Source: Thalassobacillus sp. CUG 92003
GTDB lineage: Bacteria > Bacillota > Bacilli > Bacillales > Halobacillaceae
Reading direction: 5' to 3'
DNA length: 62,505 nucleotides
Assembly (NCBI RefSeq): GCF_013618635.1
Contig: NZ_JABLSJ010000018.1
Span: forward strand, 1 to 62,505
Shown piece by piece: positions 18,540 to 29,393 of this stretch. How positions within the stretch are numbered: the stretch's first letter is position 1; every line of letters starts with the position of its first letter. The position numbers were made by a program, and so were the translations under genes. The notes beneath the pieces were generated by a model that was not told the origin of the DNA, did no database searches, and saw nothing but the letters and a program-made list of their open reading frames with translations.

Positions 18540-18902
18540 TTAAAATTCAAGACCGGCTTCACGAGCCGCGTCTGCTAGTGCTTTTACACGTCCATGATAC
18601 AAGTAACCACCGCGGTCGAATACGACAACTTTATACCCTTTTTCTACGGCACGGCCAGCCACGATTTCACCGATTTTCTGAGCGGCATCAACATTACCAG
18701 TGTTTTCAAGCTCAATGTCATTCTCTGAGGTTGAAGCACTTGCTACTGTTATTTGTCTTTCATCATCAATCAGCTGAGCATAGATGTGTTTATTTGAGCG
18801 GTATACGTTCAAACGAGGGCGTTCAGCAGTGCCGAAAACGCTTGAGCGGACACGTGCGTGCCGTTTTTTACGTACAACGTTTTTATCAGGCTTTGTGATC
18901 AT
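18540..18902 (-). CDS. rplR: 50S ribosomal protein L18
   Basis: 120 residues, B. subtilis length. [20 protein letters not shown] and the C-terminal [20 protein letters not shown] are typical. L18 binds 5S rRNA with L5 in the central protuberance. It lies between rplF and rpsE. Confidence 0.99.
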   Translation of the reverse strand: MITKPDKNVVRKKRHARVRSSVFGTAERPRLNVYRSNKHIYAQLIDDERQITVASASTSENDIELENTGNVDAAQKIGEIVAGRAVEKGYKVVVFDRGGYLYHGRVKALADAAREAGLEF

Positions 18903-18936
18903 CTCAAGGTCACTCCTTTCTGTTCCTTACCTGCTT

Positions 18937-19479
18937 TTATTTAGCAGTTTTACCTTCTTTACTACGTACACGTTCACCTTCGTAGCGAATACCTTTGCCT
19001 TTATATGGCTCCGGCGGGCGGATAGCGCGAATGTTGGCAGCAACTGCACCAACCAATTCTTTATCGATACCTTTGACCGTCAATTTGGTATTTGAAGGAA
19101 CTTCGATATCGATTCCTTCACGGTTTTCCACTTCAACAGGGTGGGAATAACCAGCGTTAATCACAACGGTGTTACCTTGCTTCTGAGCACGGTAACCGAC
19201 ACCGATGATTTCAAGGCTTTTCTCATAACCTTTCGTTACGCCTTCAACCATGTTACCGATGAGGCTGCGTGTTGTACCGTGGAGTGAGCGATGTTCTTTG
19301 TTGTCGCTAGGGCGTTCCACAGTTAGCACGTTATCTTCGATTTTTACCGTCATATCTTCATGATAAGTGTGGCTCAATTCGCCTTTAGGGCCTTTGACCA
19401 CAACTTGTTTGTTGTCGGTATCCAGATTGATTTCGACACCTTCTGGTATTTCTAATGATTTTAAACCTACGCGTGACAT
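18937..19479 (-). CDS. rplF: 50S ribosomal protein L6
   Basis: 180 residues. Two repeated alpha/beta domains are visible, with [15 protein letters not shown] at the start and the C-terminal [19 protein letters not shown] motif. L6 sits beside the sarcin-ricin loop and the GTPase-associated centre. Confidence 0.99.
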   Translation of the reverse strand: MSRVGLKSLEIPEGVEINLDTDNKQVVVKGPKGELSHTYHEDMTVKIEDNVLTVERPSDNKEHRSLHGTTRSLIGNMVEGVTKGYEKSLEIIGVGYRAQKQGNTVVINAGYSHPVEVENREGIDIEVPSNTKLTVKGIDKELVGAVAANIRAIRPPEPYKGKGIRYEGERVRSKEGKTAK

Positions 19480-19510
19480 TCATGTGCACCTCCTGTCTTT
19501 TAAAATTTAA

Positions 19511-19909
19511 TTACCAAACATAAGCGAGCACTTCGCCGCCGACGGCTTGTTGACGTGCTTCTTTGTCGGTTAGAACACCGTTTGACGTTGATACGAGCGC
19601 AATGCCGAGTCCGTTCAATACACGAGGCACCTCATCTGCTTTCGCATATACGCGCAAACCTGGTTTGCTGATACGTTTCAAACCTGTGATGACACGCTGT
19701 TCATCTTGCCCGTATTTAAGGAAAACACGAAGGATCCCTTGTTTATTATCTTCTACAAACTCATAGTCGCGTACAAAGCCTTCGCGCTTCAAAATGTCCG
19801 CGATTTCTTTTTTCACGTTAGAAGCAGGCAGCTCAAGTTTTTCATGACGCACCATATGGGCGTTACGAATACGAGTGAGCATATCTGCAATCGGGTCTGT
19901 CATTGTCAT
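19511..19909 (-). CDS. rpsH: 30S ribosomal protein S8
   Basis: 132 residues, same as B. subtilis. [17 protein letters not shown] and the C-terminal [20 protein letters not shown] are diagnostic. S8 binds helix 21 of 16S rRNA and is an early central-domain assembly protein. In E. coli it also represses the spc operon; whether that holds here is not visible. Confidence 0.99.
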   Translation of the reverse strand: MTMTDPIADMLTRIRNAHMVRHEKLELPASNVKKEIADILKREGFVRDYEFVEDNKQGILRVFLKYGQDEQRVITGLKRISKPGLRVYAKADEVPRVLNGLGIALVSTSNGVLTDKEARQQAVGGEVLAYVW

Positions 19910-19938
19910 AATTGATTACCTCCTTCCCTGTCCGGGTA

Positions 19939-20124
19939 TTACCAGCTGGCTTTTTTCACACCAGGAATTTGTCCTTTATATGCGAGTTCACGGAAGCAAA
20001 TACGGCAAAGGTTAAATTTGCGCAATACGGAATGAGGACGTCCGCAACGTGAACAACGAGTGTATTCTTGCACTTGAAACTTTTGCTTGCGCTGTTGTTT
20101 TGCGACCATTGATTTTTTAGCCAC
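19939..20124 (-). CDS. rpsN: 30S ribosomal protein S14, zinc-binding (C+) type
   Basis: 61 residues, the short type Z form. Four cysteines in [20 protein letters not shown] form the zinc site. Bacilli often keep a zinc-free paralogue (rpsN2) elsewhere for zinc starvation; none is in this window. It lies between rplE and rpsH. Confidence 0.98.
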   Translation of the reverse strand: MAKKSMVAKQQRKQKFQVQEYTRCSRCGRPHSVLRKFNLCRICFRELAYKGQIPGVKKASW

Positions 20125-20150
20125 AGTTTTCCCTCCTTATCGTTAACACT

Positions 20151-20690
20151 TTAGTTCTGGAAAGGCATTCCGAACTGAGTCAATAATTCGCGTGCTTCTT
20201 CGTCACTATCAGCTGTTGTCACGATAACGATATCCATTCCGCGTACTTTATTGACATTGTCGTAATTAATTTCCGGGAAAATCAACTGCTCTTTTACGCC
20301 AAGCGTATAGTTTCCACGACCATCAAAAGCTTTCTTGGAGATACCACGGAAGTCACGGACACGTGGCAGAGATACTGCAATCAGCTTGTGGAGGAATTCG
20401 TACATACGCTCGCCGCGAAGGGTAACTTTTGCACCAATTGGCATCCCTTCACGAAGACGGAAGCCTGCAATTGATTTTTTCGCACGTGTGATTACAGGTT
20501 TTTGTCCAGAGATCAAGGATAGTTCTTCAACGGCTGTATCCAATGCTTTTGCGTTTTGCACAGCATCGCCGACACCCATGTTGATAACAATCTTCTCAAC
20601 CTTAGGAGCTTGCATTACAGAGTCATATTCGAATTTGCCCATCAAAGACGGCACAACTTCTTCGTCATATTGTTTTTTCAATTGATTCAT
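20151..20690 (-). CDS. rplE: 50S ribosomal protein L5
   Basis: 179 residues, B. subtilis length. Motifs [20 protein letters not shown] and [20 protein letters not shown] are typical. L5 binds 5S rRNA and forms the bridge to S13. It follows rplX by 25 nt. Confidence 0.99.
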   Translation of the reverse strand: MNQLKKQYDEEVVPSLMGKFEYDSVMQAPKVEKIVINMGVGDAVQNAKALDTAVEELSLISGQKPVITRAKKSIAGFRLREGMPIGAKVTLRGERMYEFLHKLIAVSLPRVRDFRGISKKAFDGRGNYTLGVKEQLIFPEINYDNVNKVRGMDIVIVTTADSDEEARELLTQFGMPFQN

Positions 20691-20715
20691 TTCGGGGACC
20701 TCCTTTCGTCGCTAG

Positions 20716-21027
20716 TTACTTATCTAGTGATTCGCCAGATTTTTTAGCGATACGGACTTTCTTACCGTTTTCGTTTTGATAGCCAACACGAGTCGGCTCT
20801 CCTGATTTAGGGTCAATCGGCATCACGTTGGATACGTGTACAGGGGCTTCCTGATTAAGAATGCCGCCTTGTGGGTTCTCTTGTGAAGGCTTCGCGTGTT
20901 TTTTGACAACATTGATCCCTTCAACAAGCACACGGTCTTTTGTTGGATAAGCTTCAAGGATCGTTCCTTGCTTGCCTTTATCCTTGCCAGTAATGACCAT
21001 AACTTTGTCACCTTGTTTTACGTGCAT
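20716..21027 (-). CDS. rplX: 50S ribosomal protein L24
   Basis: 103 residues from ATG 21027 ([20 protein letters not shown]), preceded by GGAGG at 8 nt and equal to the B. subtilis length. A longer reading frame upstream runs through the ribosome binding site and is not used. The KOW domain is at the N-terminus. L24 is one of the assembly-initiator proteins of the 50S subunit. Confidence 0.98.
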   Translation of the reverse strand: MHVKQGDKVMVITGKDKGKQGTILEAYPTKDRVLVEGINVVKKHAKPSQENPQGGILNQEAPVHVSNVMPIDPKSGEPTRVGYQNENGKKVRIAKKSGESLDK

Positions 21028-21067
21028 GTTTCCGCACCTCCTTAACCAACGCATTTCATTTGTGCTT

Positions 21068-21436
21068 TTATAGAACTTCTGGAGCTAGAGAAACGATCTT
21101 CATGAACTTTTCATCGCGAAGTTCACGAGCAATCGGTCCAAAGATACGAGTACCACGAGGTCCTTTGTCATCACGTACGATAACTGCTGCGTTTTCGTCA
21201 AAACGGATGTAAGAACCATCTTTACGGCGAGCTCCAGTCTTTGAGCGGACGATAACAGCTCTTACGATTTCGCCTTTTTTGACAACGCCCCCTGGTGTTG
21301 CTTGTTTCACACTAGCCACAATCACATCACCGATATTGGCCGTCTTACGTCCTGAACCACCCAATACTTTGATTGTATGGATCTCACGTGCACCAGAGTT
21401 ATCTGCAACTTTTAAACGAGTCTCTTGTTGGATCAT
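21068..21436 (-). CDS. rplN: 50S ribosomal protein L14
   Basis: 122 residues, the universal length. [19 protein letters not shown] and [15 protein letters not shown] are diagnostic. L14 forms bridges B5 and B8 with the 30S subunit and is the docking site for the silencing factor RsfS. Confidence 0.99.
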   Translation of the reverse strand: MIQQETRLKVADNSGAREIHTIKVLGGSGRKTANIGDVIVASVKQATPGGVVKKGEIVRAVIVRSKTGARRKDGSYIRFDENAAVIVRDDKGPRGTRIFGPIARELRDEKFMKIVSLAPEVL

Positions 21437-21480
21437 ACCGGGTTAACCTCCCTTCGGATTTTATCCGAGCGAACTTTTAA

Positions 21481-21744
21481 TTAAATAATGACTGCTTCTT
21501 CAACGACTTCAACCAAACGGAAACGTTTAGTAGCAGACAGTGGTCTAGTTTCCATAATACGTACGACGTCACCTTTTTTGGCCTGGTTGTTTTCGTCGTG
21601 CGTTTTGAATTTCTTAGAATACTTAACACGTTTTCCATAAAGCTGATGGAATTTATAAGTTTCAACCAACACTGTGATCGTCTTATCCATTTTGTCGGAA
21701 ATGACGCGACCAGTGTAGTCTTTACGATTGTTTCGTTCACTCAT
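21481..21744 (-). CDS. rpsQ: 30S ribosomal protein S17
   Basis: 87 residues from ATG 21744 ([20 protein letters not shown]), with GGAGG upstream; the longer frame from 21765 runs across the ribosome binding site. The OB-fold core includes [20 protein letters not shown]17 is an early binder at the 5' domain of 16S rRNA. Confidence 0.98.
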   Translation of the reverse strand: MSERNNRKDYTGRVISDKMDKTITVLVETYKFHQLYGKRVKYSKKFKTHDENNQAKKGDVVRIMETRPLSATKRFRLVEVVEEAVII

Positions 21745-21767
21745 ATGAGGGTGACCTCCTCTCATTT

Positions 21768-21968
21768 TTAGTTATTGACGCCTACTTCTCTTTCACGTGT
21801 AACGGTCTTCATGCGCGCAATCGACTTGCGAACCTCACGGATACGAGCCGTGTTTTCAAGTTGACCGGTTGCCAGTTGAAAGCGAAGGTTAAAAAGTTCT
21901 TCTTTTAAAGATACTACTTTTTGTTCAATTTCGGCAGTGGTTAATTCTCTGATTTCATTAGCCTTCAT
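21768..21968 (-). CDS. rpmC: 50S ribosomal protein L29
   Basis: 66 residues from ATG 21968 ([18 protein letters not shown]), the B. subtilis length; the longer frame adds eight unlikely residues. The start lies inside the 3' end of rplP (11-nt overlap), so the two are coupled. L29 is a helical hairpin at the exit-tunnel rim beside L23. Confidence 0.98.
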   Translation of the reverse strand: MKANEIRELTTAEIEQKVVSLKEELFNLRFQLATGQLENTARIREVRKSIARMKTVTREREVGVNN

Positions 21969-22392
21969 TGATTTCACCACCAATTTCTTCACGTTTTACA
22001 AATTTCGTTTTAATCGGAAGTTTATGTGAAGCAAGACGCAACGCTTCGCGAGCAACCTCTTCAGATACACCTGCGATTTCAAACATGATTTTCCCTGGTT
22101 TAACGTTTGCTACCCAACCTTCTGGAGAACCTTTACCGGAACCCATGCGAACTTCTAGGGGCTTAGCAGTTTTAGGTTTGTCAGGGAAGATTTTGATCCA
22201 AACTTTACCGCCACGTTTCATGTAACGAGTCATCGCAATACGTGCAGACTCGATCTGACGGCTTGTAATGCGTTCTGGTTCAGCAGCTTGTAGTCCATAT
22301 TCACCGAAAGACACAGTGGTTCCGCCTTTAGCTCGACCTCTGAGGCTTGTGCGGTGTTGACGACGATATTTTACGCGTTTAGGCATTAACAT
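21958..22392 (-). CDS. rplP: 50S ribosomal protein L16
   Basis: 144 residues, B. subtilis length. [32 protein letters not shown] and the C-terminal KLPIKTKFV identify L16, which positions A-site tRNA near the peptidyl-transferase centre. It overlaps rpmC at its 3' end. Confidence 0.99.
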   Translation of the reverse strand: MLMPKRVKYRRQHRTSLRGRAKGGTTVSFGEYGLQAAEPERITSRQIESARIAMTRYMKRGGKVWIKIFPDKPKTAKPLEVRMGSGKGSPEGWVANVKPGKIMFEIAGVSEEVAREALRLASHKLPIKTKFVKREEIGGEINEG

Positions 22393-22410
22393 AATGCTTT
22401 TCCCCCTTCC

Positions 22411-23052
22411 TTACTGATCGTTTTTTGTTGGAAGGACTTCGCCACGATAAATCCACACTTTAACACCTAACTTACCGTAAGTGGTGTCAGCTTCTGCAGT
22501 GCCATAGTCGATGTCTGCACGAAGTGTGTGTAGTGGTACAGTACCTTCACTGTAATATTCTGTACGAGCAATGTCTGCGCCGCCAAGACGACCGGATACT
22601 TGAGTACGGATACCTTTAGCACCACCGCGCATAGCTCGTTGGATTGTTTGTTTCTGAGCACGACGGAAAGATACACGGTTTTCCAATTGACGTGCAATAT
22701 TGTCAGCAACCAATGTTGCATCAAGGTCTGCTTTCTTAACTTCAACGATATTGATGTGAACACGCTTGCCTGTTAAATGGTTCAATGATTTACGGAGAGA
22801 TTCAACTTCTGAACCGCCTTTACCAATAACCATTCCTGGCTTAGCAGTATGAACGGTGATATTCACACGATTAGCCGCGCGTTCAATTTCGATCGTAGAA
22901 ACGGCAGCATCCTTCAGTCTTTCTTCAAGATATTCACGAATTTTAATGTCTTCATGCAACAAATCTGCGTAGTCTTTGCCAGCGTACCACTTGGATTCCC
23001 AATCGCGGATAACGCCGATGCGAAGACCTACCGGATTAACTTTTTGCCCCAC
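22411..23052 (-). CDS. rpsC: 30S ribosomal protein S3
   Basis: 213 residues. The N-terminal KH domain contains [15 protein letters not shown], and the C-terminal domain has [22 protein letters not shown]3 lines the mRNA entry tunnel with S4 and S5. It starts 4 nt after the rplV stop. Confidence 0.99.
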   Translation of the reverse strand: MGQKVNPVGLRIGVIRDWESKWYAGKDYADLLHEDIKIREYLEERLKDAAVSTIEIERAANRVNITVHTAKPGMVIGKGGSEVESLRKSLNHLTGKRVHINIVEVKKADLDATLVADNIARQLENRVSFRRAQKQTIQRAMRGGAKGIRTQVSGRLGGADIARTEYYSEGTVPLHTLRADIDYGTAEADTTYGKLGVKVWIYRGEVLPTKNDQ

Positions 23053-23055
23053 TGA

Positions 23056-23397
23056 TTATCCCTCCTTCTTTTCTGATACAACCACCGTAATGTGGCTGGT
23101 GCGTTTGTTAATTTGGCTTGCACGTCCCATAGCGCGTGGGCGGAAACGTTTCAATGTGACGCCTTCATCCACAAACGCTTCGGAAATATAAAGGCTGTCT
23201 GGATCCATTTCATAATTGTGTTCAGCATTCGCAATCGCAGAATTCAATACCTTCTCAATTGCAGGAGAAGCGCCTCGTTGTGTATTTCGTAAAATACCGA
23301 TGGCTTCACCAACGTTTTTTCCTCGAATTGTATCTATAACCAAGCGAACTTTACGAGGAGCGATACGAACGGTTTTTGCAACAGCTTTAGCTTGCAT
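23056..23397 (-). CDS. rplV: 50S ribosomal protein L22
   Basis: 113 residues, B. subtilis length. [19 protein letters not shown] and the tunnel loop near [19 protein letters not shown] are present. The loop reaches the exit-tunnel constriction, the site of macrolide-resistance changes; no obvious deletion is seen. Confidence 0.99.
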   Translation of the reverse strand: MQAKAVAKTVRIAPRKVRLVIDTIRGKNVGEAIGILRNTQRGASPAIEKVLNSAIANAEHNYEMDPDSLYISEAFVDEGVTLKRFRPRAMGRASQINKRTSHITVVVSEKKEG

Positions 23398-23416
23398 CTA
23401 AAGTGCCTCCTCTCAA

Positions 23417-23695
23417 TTAGCGTTTTGTCCTTTTATCATCGCCAGCATGACCCTTGAACGTCCGGGTAGGGGCGAATTCGCCTAGTTTATGCCCTACCAT
23501 GTCTTCTGTTACATATACAGGGACATGTTTGCGTCCGTCATAAACAGCGATTGTGTGTCCTACAAAATTAGGGAAAATCGTGGAACGGCGTGACCACGTT
23601 TTGATTACCTGGTGCTTGTTATCTTCGTTCAATTTCTCTACTTTTTTCATCAAATGGTCATCTATAAAAGGTCCCTTTTTTAGGCTGCGACCCAT
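23417..23695 (-). CDS. rpsS: 30S ribosomal protein S19
   Basis: 92 residues, B. subtilis length. [19 protein letters not shown] and [15 protein letters not shown] are diagnostic. S19 lies in the 30S head and makes the B1a bridge region with S13. Confidence 0.99.
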   Translation of the reverse strand: MGRSLKKGPFIDDHLMKKVEKLNEDNKHQVIKTWSRRSTIFPNFVGHTIAVYDGRKHVPVYVTEDMVGHKLGEFAPTRTFKGHAGDDKRTKR

Positions 23696-23753
23696 ACATA
23701 AACCTCCCTTCGTGATTGAGAGACGGGTATGATTGCCCGCCGATCAACCCCGT

Positions 23754-24593
23754 TTATTTTTTCTTCTTCTTACGTCTACGCACGATATATTTATCAGATG
23801 GTTTGTTACGTTGGCGTGTCTTGTAACCAAGAGTCGGCTGACCCCATGGTGTCACTGGAGATGGCATACCGATAGGTGCACGACCTTCACCACCACCGTG
23901 TGGGTGATCACTAGGGTTCATGACAGAACCACGTACTGCAGGGCGCTTGCCTTGCCAGCGTGAACGTCCAGCTTTACCAATGCTGATCAATTCGTGTTCC
24001 AGGTTACCTACCTGGCCGATGGTTGCACGGCACGTATTCAAGACTAAGCGAACTTCACCTGAAGTCAGACGTACAAGAACATATTTTTCTTCACGTCCAA
24101 GAATTTGGGCTTGAGCACCAGCTGAGCGGACCATTTGTCCACCGCGGCCAGGTTTAAGCTCTACGTTGTGCACAATAGTCCCTACTGGAATGTCTTTCAA
24201 TTGAAGCGCATTGCCTGTTTTAATATCAGCTTCAGGGCCTGAGATGATTTCGTGTCCTACTTTCAAGCCTTTCGGAGCAAGAATGTAGCGTTTTTCACCA
24301 TCAGCATAGTTGATAAGTGCAATGTTGGCAGAGCGGTTAGGATCGTATTCGATCGTAGCAACGCGTCCTGGTATTCCATCTTTATCACGTTTGAAGTCAA
24401 TCAAACGATACTGACGCTTGTGACCGCCGCCTTGATGACGAACTGTCATTCTACCCTGGTTATTTCGTCCGCCACGTTTATGAAGCGGCGTTAGTAGGGA
24501 GCGTTCAGGCTGGTCTGTTGTGATTTCAGCAAAGTCAGAAGCTGACATGAATCTGCGACCGTTCGTGGTCGGTTTGAATTTTTTAATCGCCAT
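23754..24593 (-). CDS. rplB: 50S ribosomal protein L2
   Basis: 279 residues. [35 protein letters not shown] and the C-terminal [16 protein letters not shown] loop, with its universally conserved histidine, identify L2. It is essential for subunit joining and supports the peptidyl-transferase centre. The C-terminal lysine run (KKKKKK) is normal for Bacilli. Confidence 0.99.
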   Translation of the reverse strand: MAIKKFKPTTNGRRFMSASDFAEITTDQPERSLLTPLHKRGGRNNQGRMTVRHQGGGHKRQYRLIDFKRDKDGIPGRVATIEYDPNRSANIALINYADGEKRYILAPKGLKVGHEIISGPEADIKTGNALQLKDIPVGTIVHNVELKPGRGGQMVRSAGAQAQILGREEKYVLVRLTSGEVRLVLNTCRATIGQVGNLEHELISIGKAGRSRWQGKRPAVRGSVMNPSDHPHGGGEGRAPIGMPSPVTPWGQPTLGYKTRQRNKPSDKYIVRRRKKKKK

Positions 24594-24627
24594 CGTTATT
24601 TCCCTCCTTCATATTTAGATTTAGGTT

Positions 24628-24918
24628 TTATACACCTTCAAAGAATTCTAGGTCTTCACTATCTTCAGTCAATGTCACAATCGCTTTTTTACGGTCAGAA
24701 CGGTAACCGCCATAACGGCCCATACGTTTGAATTTACCTTTGATATTCATCGTGTTGACATTCTCAACATTCACACCGAAGATCTCTTCAACTGCGTGCT
24801 TGATCTCCGTTTTGTTGGCTTTAACACTCACTTCAAACGTATATTTCTTGTATTCCATAAGATCAGCAGATTGTTCCGTGATGACAGGGCGCTTAATGAT
24901 TTCGCGTGGCTCTCTCAT
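24628..24918 (-). CDS. rplW: 50S ribosomal protein L23
   Basis: 96 residues. [17 protein letters not shown] and [20 protein letters not shown] are typical. L23 surrounds the tunnel exit and docks trigger factor and SRP. Its ATG shares one base with the rplD stop (TAATG). Confidence 0.99.
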   Translation of the reverse strand: MREPREIIKRPVITEQSADLMEYKKYTFEVSVKANKTEIKHAVEEIFGVNVENVNTMNIKGKFKRMGRYGGYRSDRKKAIVTLTEDSEDLEFFEGV

Positions 24919-25541
24919 TATTCAAGCACCTCCCCTGCTTTTTCAGCTGCTTCCTTCGTCAGGATCAGCTTGTCATGCGTCAACATGTCTAATACATTCA
25001 AGAAATCGACTGTCACGATTTTAACATTTGGAAGATTACGTGCTGATAGAAAGACGTTGTCATCTTTCCCAGCTGTTACAATCAATGCATCTTCGCTGAC
25101 ATCCAATGATTTAAGCATATTGACGATCTCTTTTGTTTTGGGAGCATCTATTGCGATGTCTTCCAATACAATAAGATTATCTTCGCTCAACTTAGCCGAA
25201 AGCGCAGAACGCATAGCTAAGCGACGCACTTTCTTTGGAAGCTTATAACCATAATTGCGTGGTGTAGGGCCGAAAACAGTTCCGCCACCTACCCATTGTG
25301 GGGACCGGATGGAACCCTGACGGGCACGTCCTGTACCCTTCTGGCGCCATGGTTTGCGGCCTCCGCCGCTTACTTCAGAACGATTCTTCGTATTGTGCGT
25401 TCCTTGACGCAGTCCTGCACGCTGCATGACAACTGCTTCATGAAGCACATGCGTATTCGGTTCAATACCAAAAACGGCGTCTTTCAATTCGACATCGCCT
25501 ACTTGCGAACCGCTTTGGTTTAATAGTGCTATTTTAGGCAT
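24918..25541 (-). CDS. rplD: 50S ribosomal protein L4
   Basis: 207 residues, B. subtilis length. The extended tunnel loop holds [21 protein letters not shown]4 lines the exit-tunnel constriction with L22. In E. coli it also autoregulates the S10 operon; B. subtilis is reported to lack that mechanism. It is translationally coupled to rplW. Confidence 0.99.
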   Translation of the reverse strand: MPKIALLNQSGSQVGDVELKDAVFGIEPNTHVLHEAVVMQRAGLRQGTHNTKNRSEVSGGGRKPWRQKGTGRARQGSIRSPQWVGGGTVFGPTPRNYGYKLPKKVRRLAMRSALSAKLSEDNLIVLEDIAIDAPKTKEIVNMLKSLDVSEDALIVTAGKDDNVFLSARNLPNVKIVTVDFLNVLDMLTHDKLILTKEAAEKAGEVLE

Positions 25542-25562
25542 GACATATCCTCCCTTCCTTTA

Positions 25563-26195
25563 TTATCGGCTAGCCTTAATGGCACTCGTGACTTTAACGT
25601 AAGACTTTTTCGGACCAGGAACATTGCCTTTGATAAGCAGCAGGTTACGGTCAGTGTCGACTCTAACCACTTCAAGGTTCTGCAATGTCACTTGCTCGTT
25701 ACCCATTTGTCCTGGCAATTTTTTGCCTGGGAGTACGTGGTTTGGATCAATCGGTCCCATCGTACCCGGGCGACGGTGATAACGGGAACCGTGGGTTTTG
25801 GGTCCAGTAGATTGATTGTGGCGTTTGATTGCGCCCTGGAAGCCTTTCCCTTTTGAAGTTCCTGTTACATCAATGATGTCACCTTGATCGAAAATATTTA
25901 CGCTAACCTCATGACCAACTTCATAGTCATCAAGGTTTACATTACGGATCTCACGAATGTAGCGCTTAGGTGTGGTATTTGCTTTATCAGCATGGCCTAG
26001 TTCAGGCTTTGTCACACGATTTTTCTTCTGATCGGCAAACCCTAGTTGTACAGCTTCATAGCCGTCGTTTTCGTTCGTTTTCATTTGAAGTACGACGTTC
26101 GGCTCTGCTTGTACGACAGTTACTGGAATCAACTCGCCATTTTCAGAGAAAATTTGAGTCATGCCGACTTTGCGTCCTAAGATTCCTTTCGTCAT
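25563..26195 (-). CDS. rplC: 50S ribosomal protein L3
   Basis: 210 residues. [20 protein letters not shown] and the central extension [20 protein letters not shown], which reaches the peptidyl-transferase centre, are present. It lies between rpsJ and rplD in the conserved order. Confidence 0.99.
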   Translation of the reverse strand: MTKGILGRKVGMTQIFSENGELIPVTVVQAEPNVVLQMKTNENDGYEAVQLGFADQKKNRVTKPELGHADKANTTPKRYIREIRNVNLDDYEVGHEVSVNIFDQGDIIDVTGTSKGKGFQGAIKRHNQSTGPKTHGSRYHRRPGTMGPIDPNHVLPGKKLPGQMGNEQVTLQNLEVVRVDTDRNLLLIKGNVPGPKKSYVKVTSAIKASR

Positions 26196-26226
26196 CCGTT
26201 ACACCTCCTATGATTAAATAATCGTT

Positions 26227-26730
<504 letters not shown>

Positions 26731-26737
26731 TCAACGT

Positions 26738-26766
26738 ATTATACTAGGCTGACCACTGTATTTCAA
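26738..26766 (-). promoter_or_regulatory. S10 operon promoter (SigA)
   Basis: Minus-strand TTGAAA (26761-26766), a 17-nt spacer and perfect TATAAT (26738-26743). It drives the largest ribosomal protein transcript in the window. Confidence 0.88.
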
Positions 26767-26850
26767 CCCTTTGCCCATCTTTTCAACAAATTCAGTGGAA
26801 TAAAATTAGGCTTTGTTAAAGTTTGTTGTTGATATTTGAAGTGGATATTT

Positions 26851-27093
26851 ATCTCGAAACGGAGTTTTTCCTAAAAGAGCAGAATTCTGTAAGACTCGAT
26901 TTCGAGATGGTTGTGGGAGTGTAGGGCCGTTGGGGAAGGGTTCGCTTTCCTGCGGGGGAACTGGCAAGCCTCCTCAGGCTTCGCCTTCCGGGGTCTTGCC
27001 TTGCTCCTTCTCCCGCGGGAGTCTCACCCTTCCCCAACGGCCCTTGCCCTATAGGCTTCTCGAAATCACTTGGTTGCGAATCTGCCTATAGGG
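26851..27093. repeat. dispersed palindromic repeat, copy A
   Basis: A 17-bp perfect inverted repeat, GGGCCGTTGGGGAAGGG (26924-26940) and its complement (27027-27043), encloses a GC-rich core with TTCGCTTTCCTGCGGG and CCCGCGGGAGTCTCACC. An outer pair ATCTCGAAA/TTTCGAGAT (26851, 26900) and a 9-bp pair CCCTATAGG/CCTATAGGG (27047, 27085) flank it. The core words recur in three other elements of this window. 26767-27441 otherwise holds no gene. Confidence 0.75.
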
Positions 27094-27160
27094 AACCGAT
27101 AGCACATATAATCACGTGTATGAAAGCTTTTTCAGTCAAAGCTTCCAGTTACGGAAGGTC

Positions 27161-27327
27161 GTTTCGAGCACCTTATGATTGTATGGTGGATGGGAAAACG
27201 GTGAGACTCCTGTGGGAATAACATGAGCGGTGAGATCCCGCAAGGCGTAGCCTGAGGAAGCTCACCCCATGCCCACGGAAAGCGATCCGTTTTCCCAGCC
27301 AGCATCCGCAAACACGAAGCTCGAAAC
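27161..27327. repeat. dispersed palindromic repeat, copy B
   Basis: Inverted repeat TGGGAAAACGG (27191-27201)/CCGTTTTCCCA (27287-27297) with outer arms GTTTCGAGC/GCTCGAAAC (27161, 27319). The core contains GGTGAGACTCCTGTGGG and CCCACGGAAAGCG, the same words as copies A and C. It looks like the GC-rich palindrome family widespread in Bacillaceae intergenic regions. Confidence 0.75.
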
Positions 27328-27441
27328 GGAGTCTTCAAAAAGCGAAGGCGTCTTGATCAGCGGCGTATGGACTGGAGTTTTGAAACGTCCTGTGGAGTTA
27401 TACGTATATAAAATGACGACAAAATTTTAGGTGGTTTATAA

Positions 27442-27924
27442 TTGAGAATTTTATTGATGTCTATTTTATTAGTAGCGGTTTTTGTTTTAGGAGGGTGTGC
27501 AAACAATAATACCAGCGGACAAATTTCTTACGACGACGAACAACTTCGCTCACAACTTGAAGAAGCTTTTTATCAACCTTTACTTCCAACGAAATTCCCT
27601 TTTGAGGTTGAAGACGCCTCTTTTTCCCCTATTCCAACTGATAACGATGAGAAAGTGTTTAACTTTGATTTCATCAGAAAAGACAATGTTGTGGAATTGA
27701 TGACTTTTAATGGAGAATCTATCAATGACGATACAAAAACGGAGAAAGTAAAATTTGATGAGACTGAGGGCGAGTATTTTGAATCGAATGATAAAGGTAC
27801 TACAGTTAAACATTTGATTTGGAAAGAAGATGGAGTGGTTTACGATTTATCTACTGCTAATGATAGTGAGTCGCAAGGCATATCGAAAGAGGAGCTTATT
27901 CAAATTGCGGAATCATTTAAATGA
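27442..27924 (+). CDS. small lipoprotein, DUF4367-like
   Basis: 160 residues starting at TTG (27442), with AGGTGG 7 nt upstream. The signal peptide ends in VLGGC (Cys19), so it is lipid-anchored outside the membrane. The rest is acidic and polar. The C-terminal half (HLIWKEDGVVYDL, then SKEELIQIAES) resembles the DUF4367 fold seen at the ends of anti-sigma-like and lipoprotein-sorting proteins. The gene is AT-rich and runs against all its neighbours, between tuf and rpsJ, where B. subtilis has an unrelated plus-strand gene (ybaC). Function unknown; recent acquisition is likely. Confidence 0.8.
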   Translation: MRILLMSILLVAVFVLGGCANNNTSGQISYDDEQLRSQLEEAFYQPLLPTKFPFEVEDASFSPIPTDNDEKVFNFDFIRKDNVVELMTFNGESINDDTKTEKVKFDETEGEYFESNDKGTTVKHLIWKEDGVVYDLSTANDSESQGISKEELIQIAESFK

Positions 27925-27955
27925 ACTAATAAAGAACACAGGGCATATACAGTAT

Positions 27956-27989
27956 CAAACTCCCAAATTTTTGGGAGTTTGATTTTTTT
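27956..27989 (+). terminator. terminator after the lipoprotein gene
   Basis: Stem CAAACTCCCAAA/TTTGGGAGTTTG with a 2-nt loop, followed by a run of seven T. Confidence 0.92.
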
Positions 27990-28029
27990 ATGAATATCAA
28001 CACTAAACATTAACAGAGCCATTCCATTA

Positions 28030-28061
28030 GAAAAGGACAGCGAGTTCAACTCACTGTCCTT
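28030..28061 (-). terminator. terminator after tuf
   Basis: Minus-strand stem AAGGACAGTGAGT/ACTCGCTGTCCTT with one wobble pair, followed by TTTTC. It ends the str operon. Confidence 0.85.
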
Positions 28062-28077
28062 ACAATCAATTATTCAA

Positions 28078-29268
28078 TTACTTCGTGATGTCAGCAACAA
28101 CGCCAGCGCCTACTGTGCGTCCGCCTTCACGGATAGAGAACTTAGTACCTTCTTCGATCGCGATCGGAGAAATAAGTTCAACTGTCATTTCAACGTTATC
28201 GCCAGGCATTACCATTTCAACGCCTTCTGGAAGTTGAATAACACCAGTCACGTCAGTAGTACGGAAGTAGAACTGAGGACGGTAGTTAGAGAAGAATGGT
28301 GTATGACGACCACCTTCGTCTTTTGATAGGACATAAACTTCAGCTTTGAAGTTCGTGTGTGGCGTGATGGAACCAGGCTTAGCTAGTACCTGACCACGTT
28401 TGATGTCTTCACGGCTCACACCGCGAAGAAGCGCGCCGATGTTGTCGCCAGCTTCTGCATAGTCAAGAAGCTTACGGAACATTTCAACACCAGTGATGGT
28501 AGATTTACGCTTGTCTTCTGCCATACCGATGATTTCAACGTCGTCACCGACTTTGATCTGTCCACGCTCAACACGACCAGTAGCAACTGTTCCACGGCCA
28601 GTGATTGAGAATACGTCCTCAATTGGCATCATGAATGGCTTGTCAGTGTCGCGTTCAGGAGTAGGGATGTACGCGTCAACCTGCTCCATTAGATCGAAGA
28701 TGCGCTGCTCATACTCTTCGTCCCCTTCAAGGGCTTTAAGAGCAGAACCACTGATTACTGGTACATCGTCACCAGGGAATTCATATTCAGTTAGAAGATC
28801 GCGAACTTCCATTTCTACTAGCTCAAGAAGCTCTTCGTCGTCTACCATGTCAGTTTTGTTTAGGAATACCGCGATGGCAGGTACACCAACCTGACGAGAA
28901 AGCAGGATGTGCTCACGTGTTTGTGGCATCGGGCCGTCAGCCGCAGATACGACAAGAATCGCACCGTCCATTTGTGCTGCACCGGTGATCATGTTTTTAA
29001 CATAGTCAGCGTGTCCAGGGCAGTCAACGTGGGCATAGTGACGATTTTCAGTTTCGTACTCAACGTGGGCAGTCGCGATTGTAATACCGCGCTCACGCTC
29101 TTCTGGAGCACCGTCAATCATGTCATATGCCATTGCTGTACCTGAGCCAGATCTCTTATGAAGGACTGTTGTGATAGCAGCAGTCAAAGTTGTTTTACCG
29201 TGGTCAACGTGTCCAATAGTACCAATGTTTACGTGGGACTTGGAACGGTCGAATTTTTCTTTACCCAT
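28078..29268 (-). CDS. tuf: elongation factor Tu
   Basis: 396 residues. GTPase motifs are GHVDHGKT (19-26), DCPGH (81-85) and NKTD (136-139; many Bacilli have Cys at the third place). Beta-barrel domains 2 and 3 follow, with [15 protein letters not shown]-Tu carries aminoacyl-tRNA to the A site. It is the last gene of the str operon and also has its own promoter in the 126-nt gap after fusA, in line with its high demand. Confidence 0.99.
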   Translation of the reverse strand: MGKEKFDRSKSHVNIGTIGHVDHGKTTLTAAITTVLHKRSGSGTAMAYDMIDGAPEERERGITIATAHVEYETENRHYAHVDCPGHADYVKNMITGAAQMDGAILVVSAADGPMPQTREHILLSRQVGVPAIAVFLNKTDMVDDEELLELVEMEVRDLLTEYEFPGDDVPVISGSALKALEGDEEYEQRIFDLMEQVDAYIPTPERDTDKPFMMPIEDVFSITGRGTVATGRVERGQIKVGDDVEIIGMAEDKRKSTITGVEMFRKLLDYAEAGDNIGALLRGVSREDIKRGQVLAKPGSITPHTNFKAEVYVLSKDEGGRHTPFFSNYRPQFYFRTTDVTGVIQLPEGVEMVMPGDNVEMTVELISPIAIEEGTKFSIREGGRTVGAGVVADITK

Positions 29269-29299
29269 TTTTATATTTCCTCCTTTAATTAAATAACAG

Positions 29300-29361
29300 T
29301 GTTATTATTAAGGTTTTATGTGCAGCTTAGAAGCACACAATGGGCTCCTAAGCTTACAATA
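29300..29361 (-). promoter_or_regulatory. tuf leader stem-loop
   Basis: Minus-strand hairpin AGCTTAGGAGC/GCTTCTAAGCT in the first 60 nt of the tuf-specific transcript. No T run follows, so it is more likely a stability element than a terminator. Confidence 0.45.
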
Positions 29362-29384
29362 CAAGTTATACGTTAACTCGTCAA
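29356..29384 (-). promoter_or_regulatory. tuf-specific promoter (SigA)
   Basis: Minus-strand TTGACG (29379-29384), a 17-nt spacer and TATTGT (29356-29361), directly after the fusA stop. Confidence 0.6.
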
Positions 29385-29393
29385 AAAAATCAA

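Noticed and set aside
26851-27327. CRISPR array or transposon ends
   Set aside because: The two elements are single palindromes with unlike arms; no regular spacers, no target-site duplications and no transposase gene.
26849-27338. Two minus-strand ORFs of 62 and 68 residues
   Set aside because: Both are readings of palindromes A and B; no ribosome binding sites or family likeness.
28850-28865. NKTD instead of NKCD in EF-Tu
   Set aside because: Variation at this position is common and does not change the GTPase motif.
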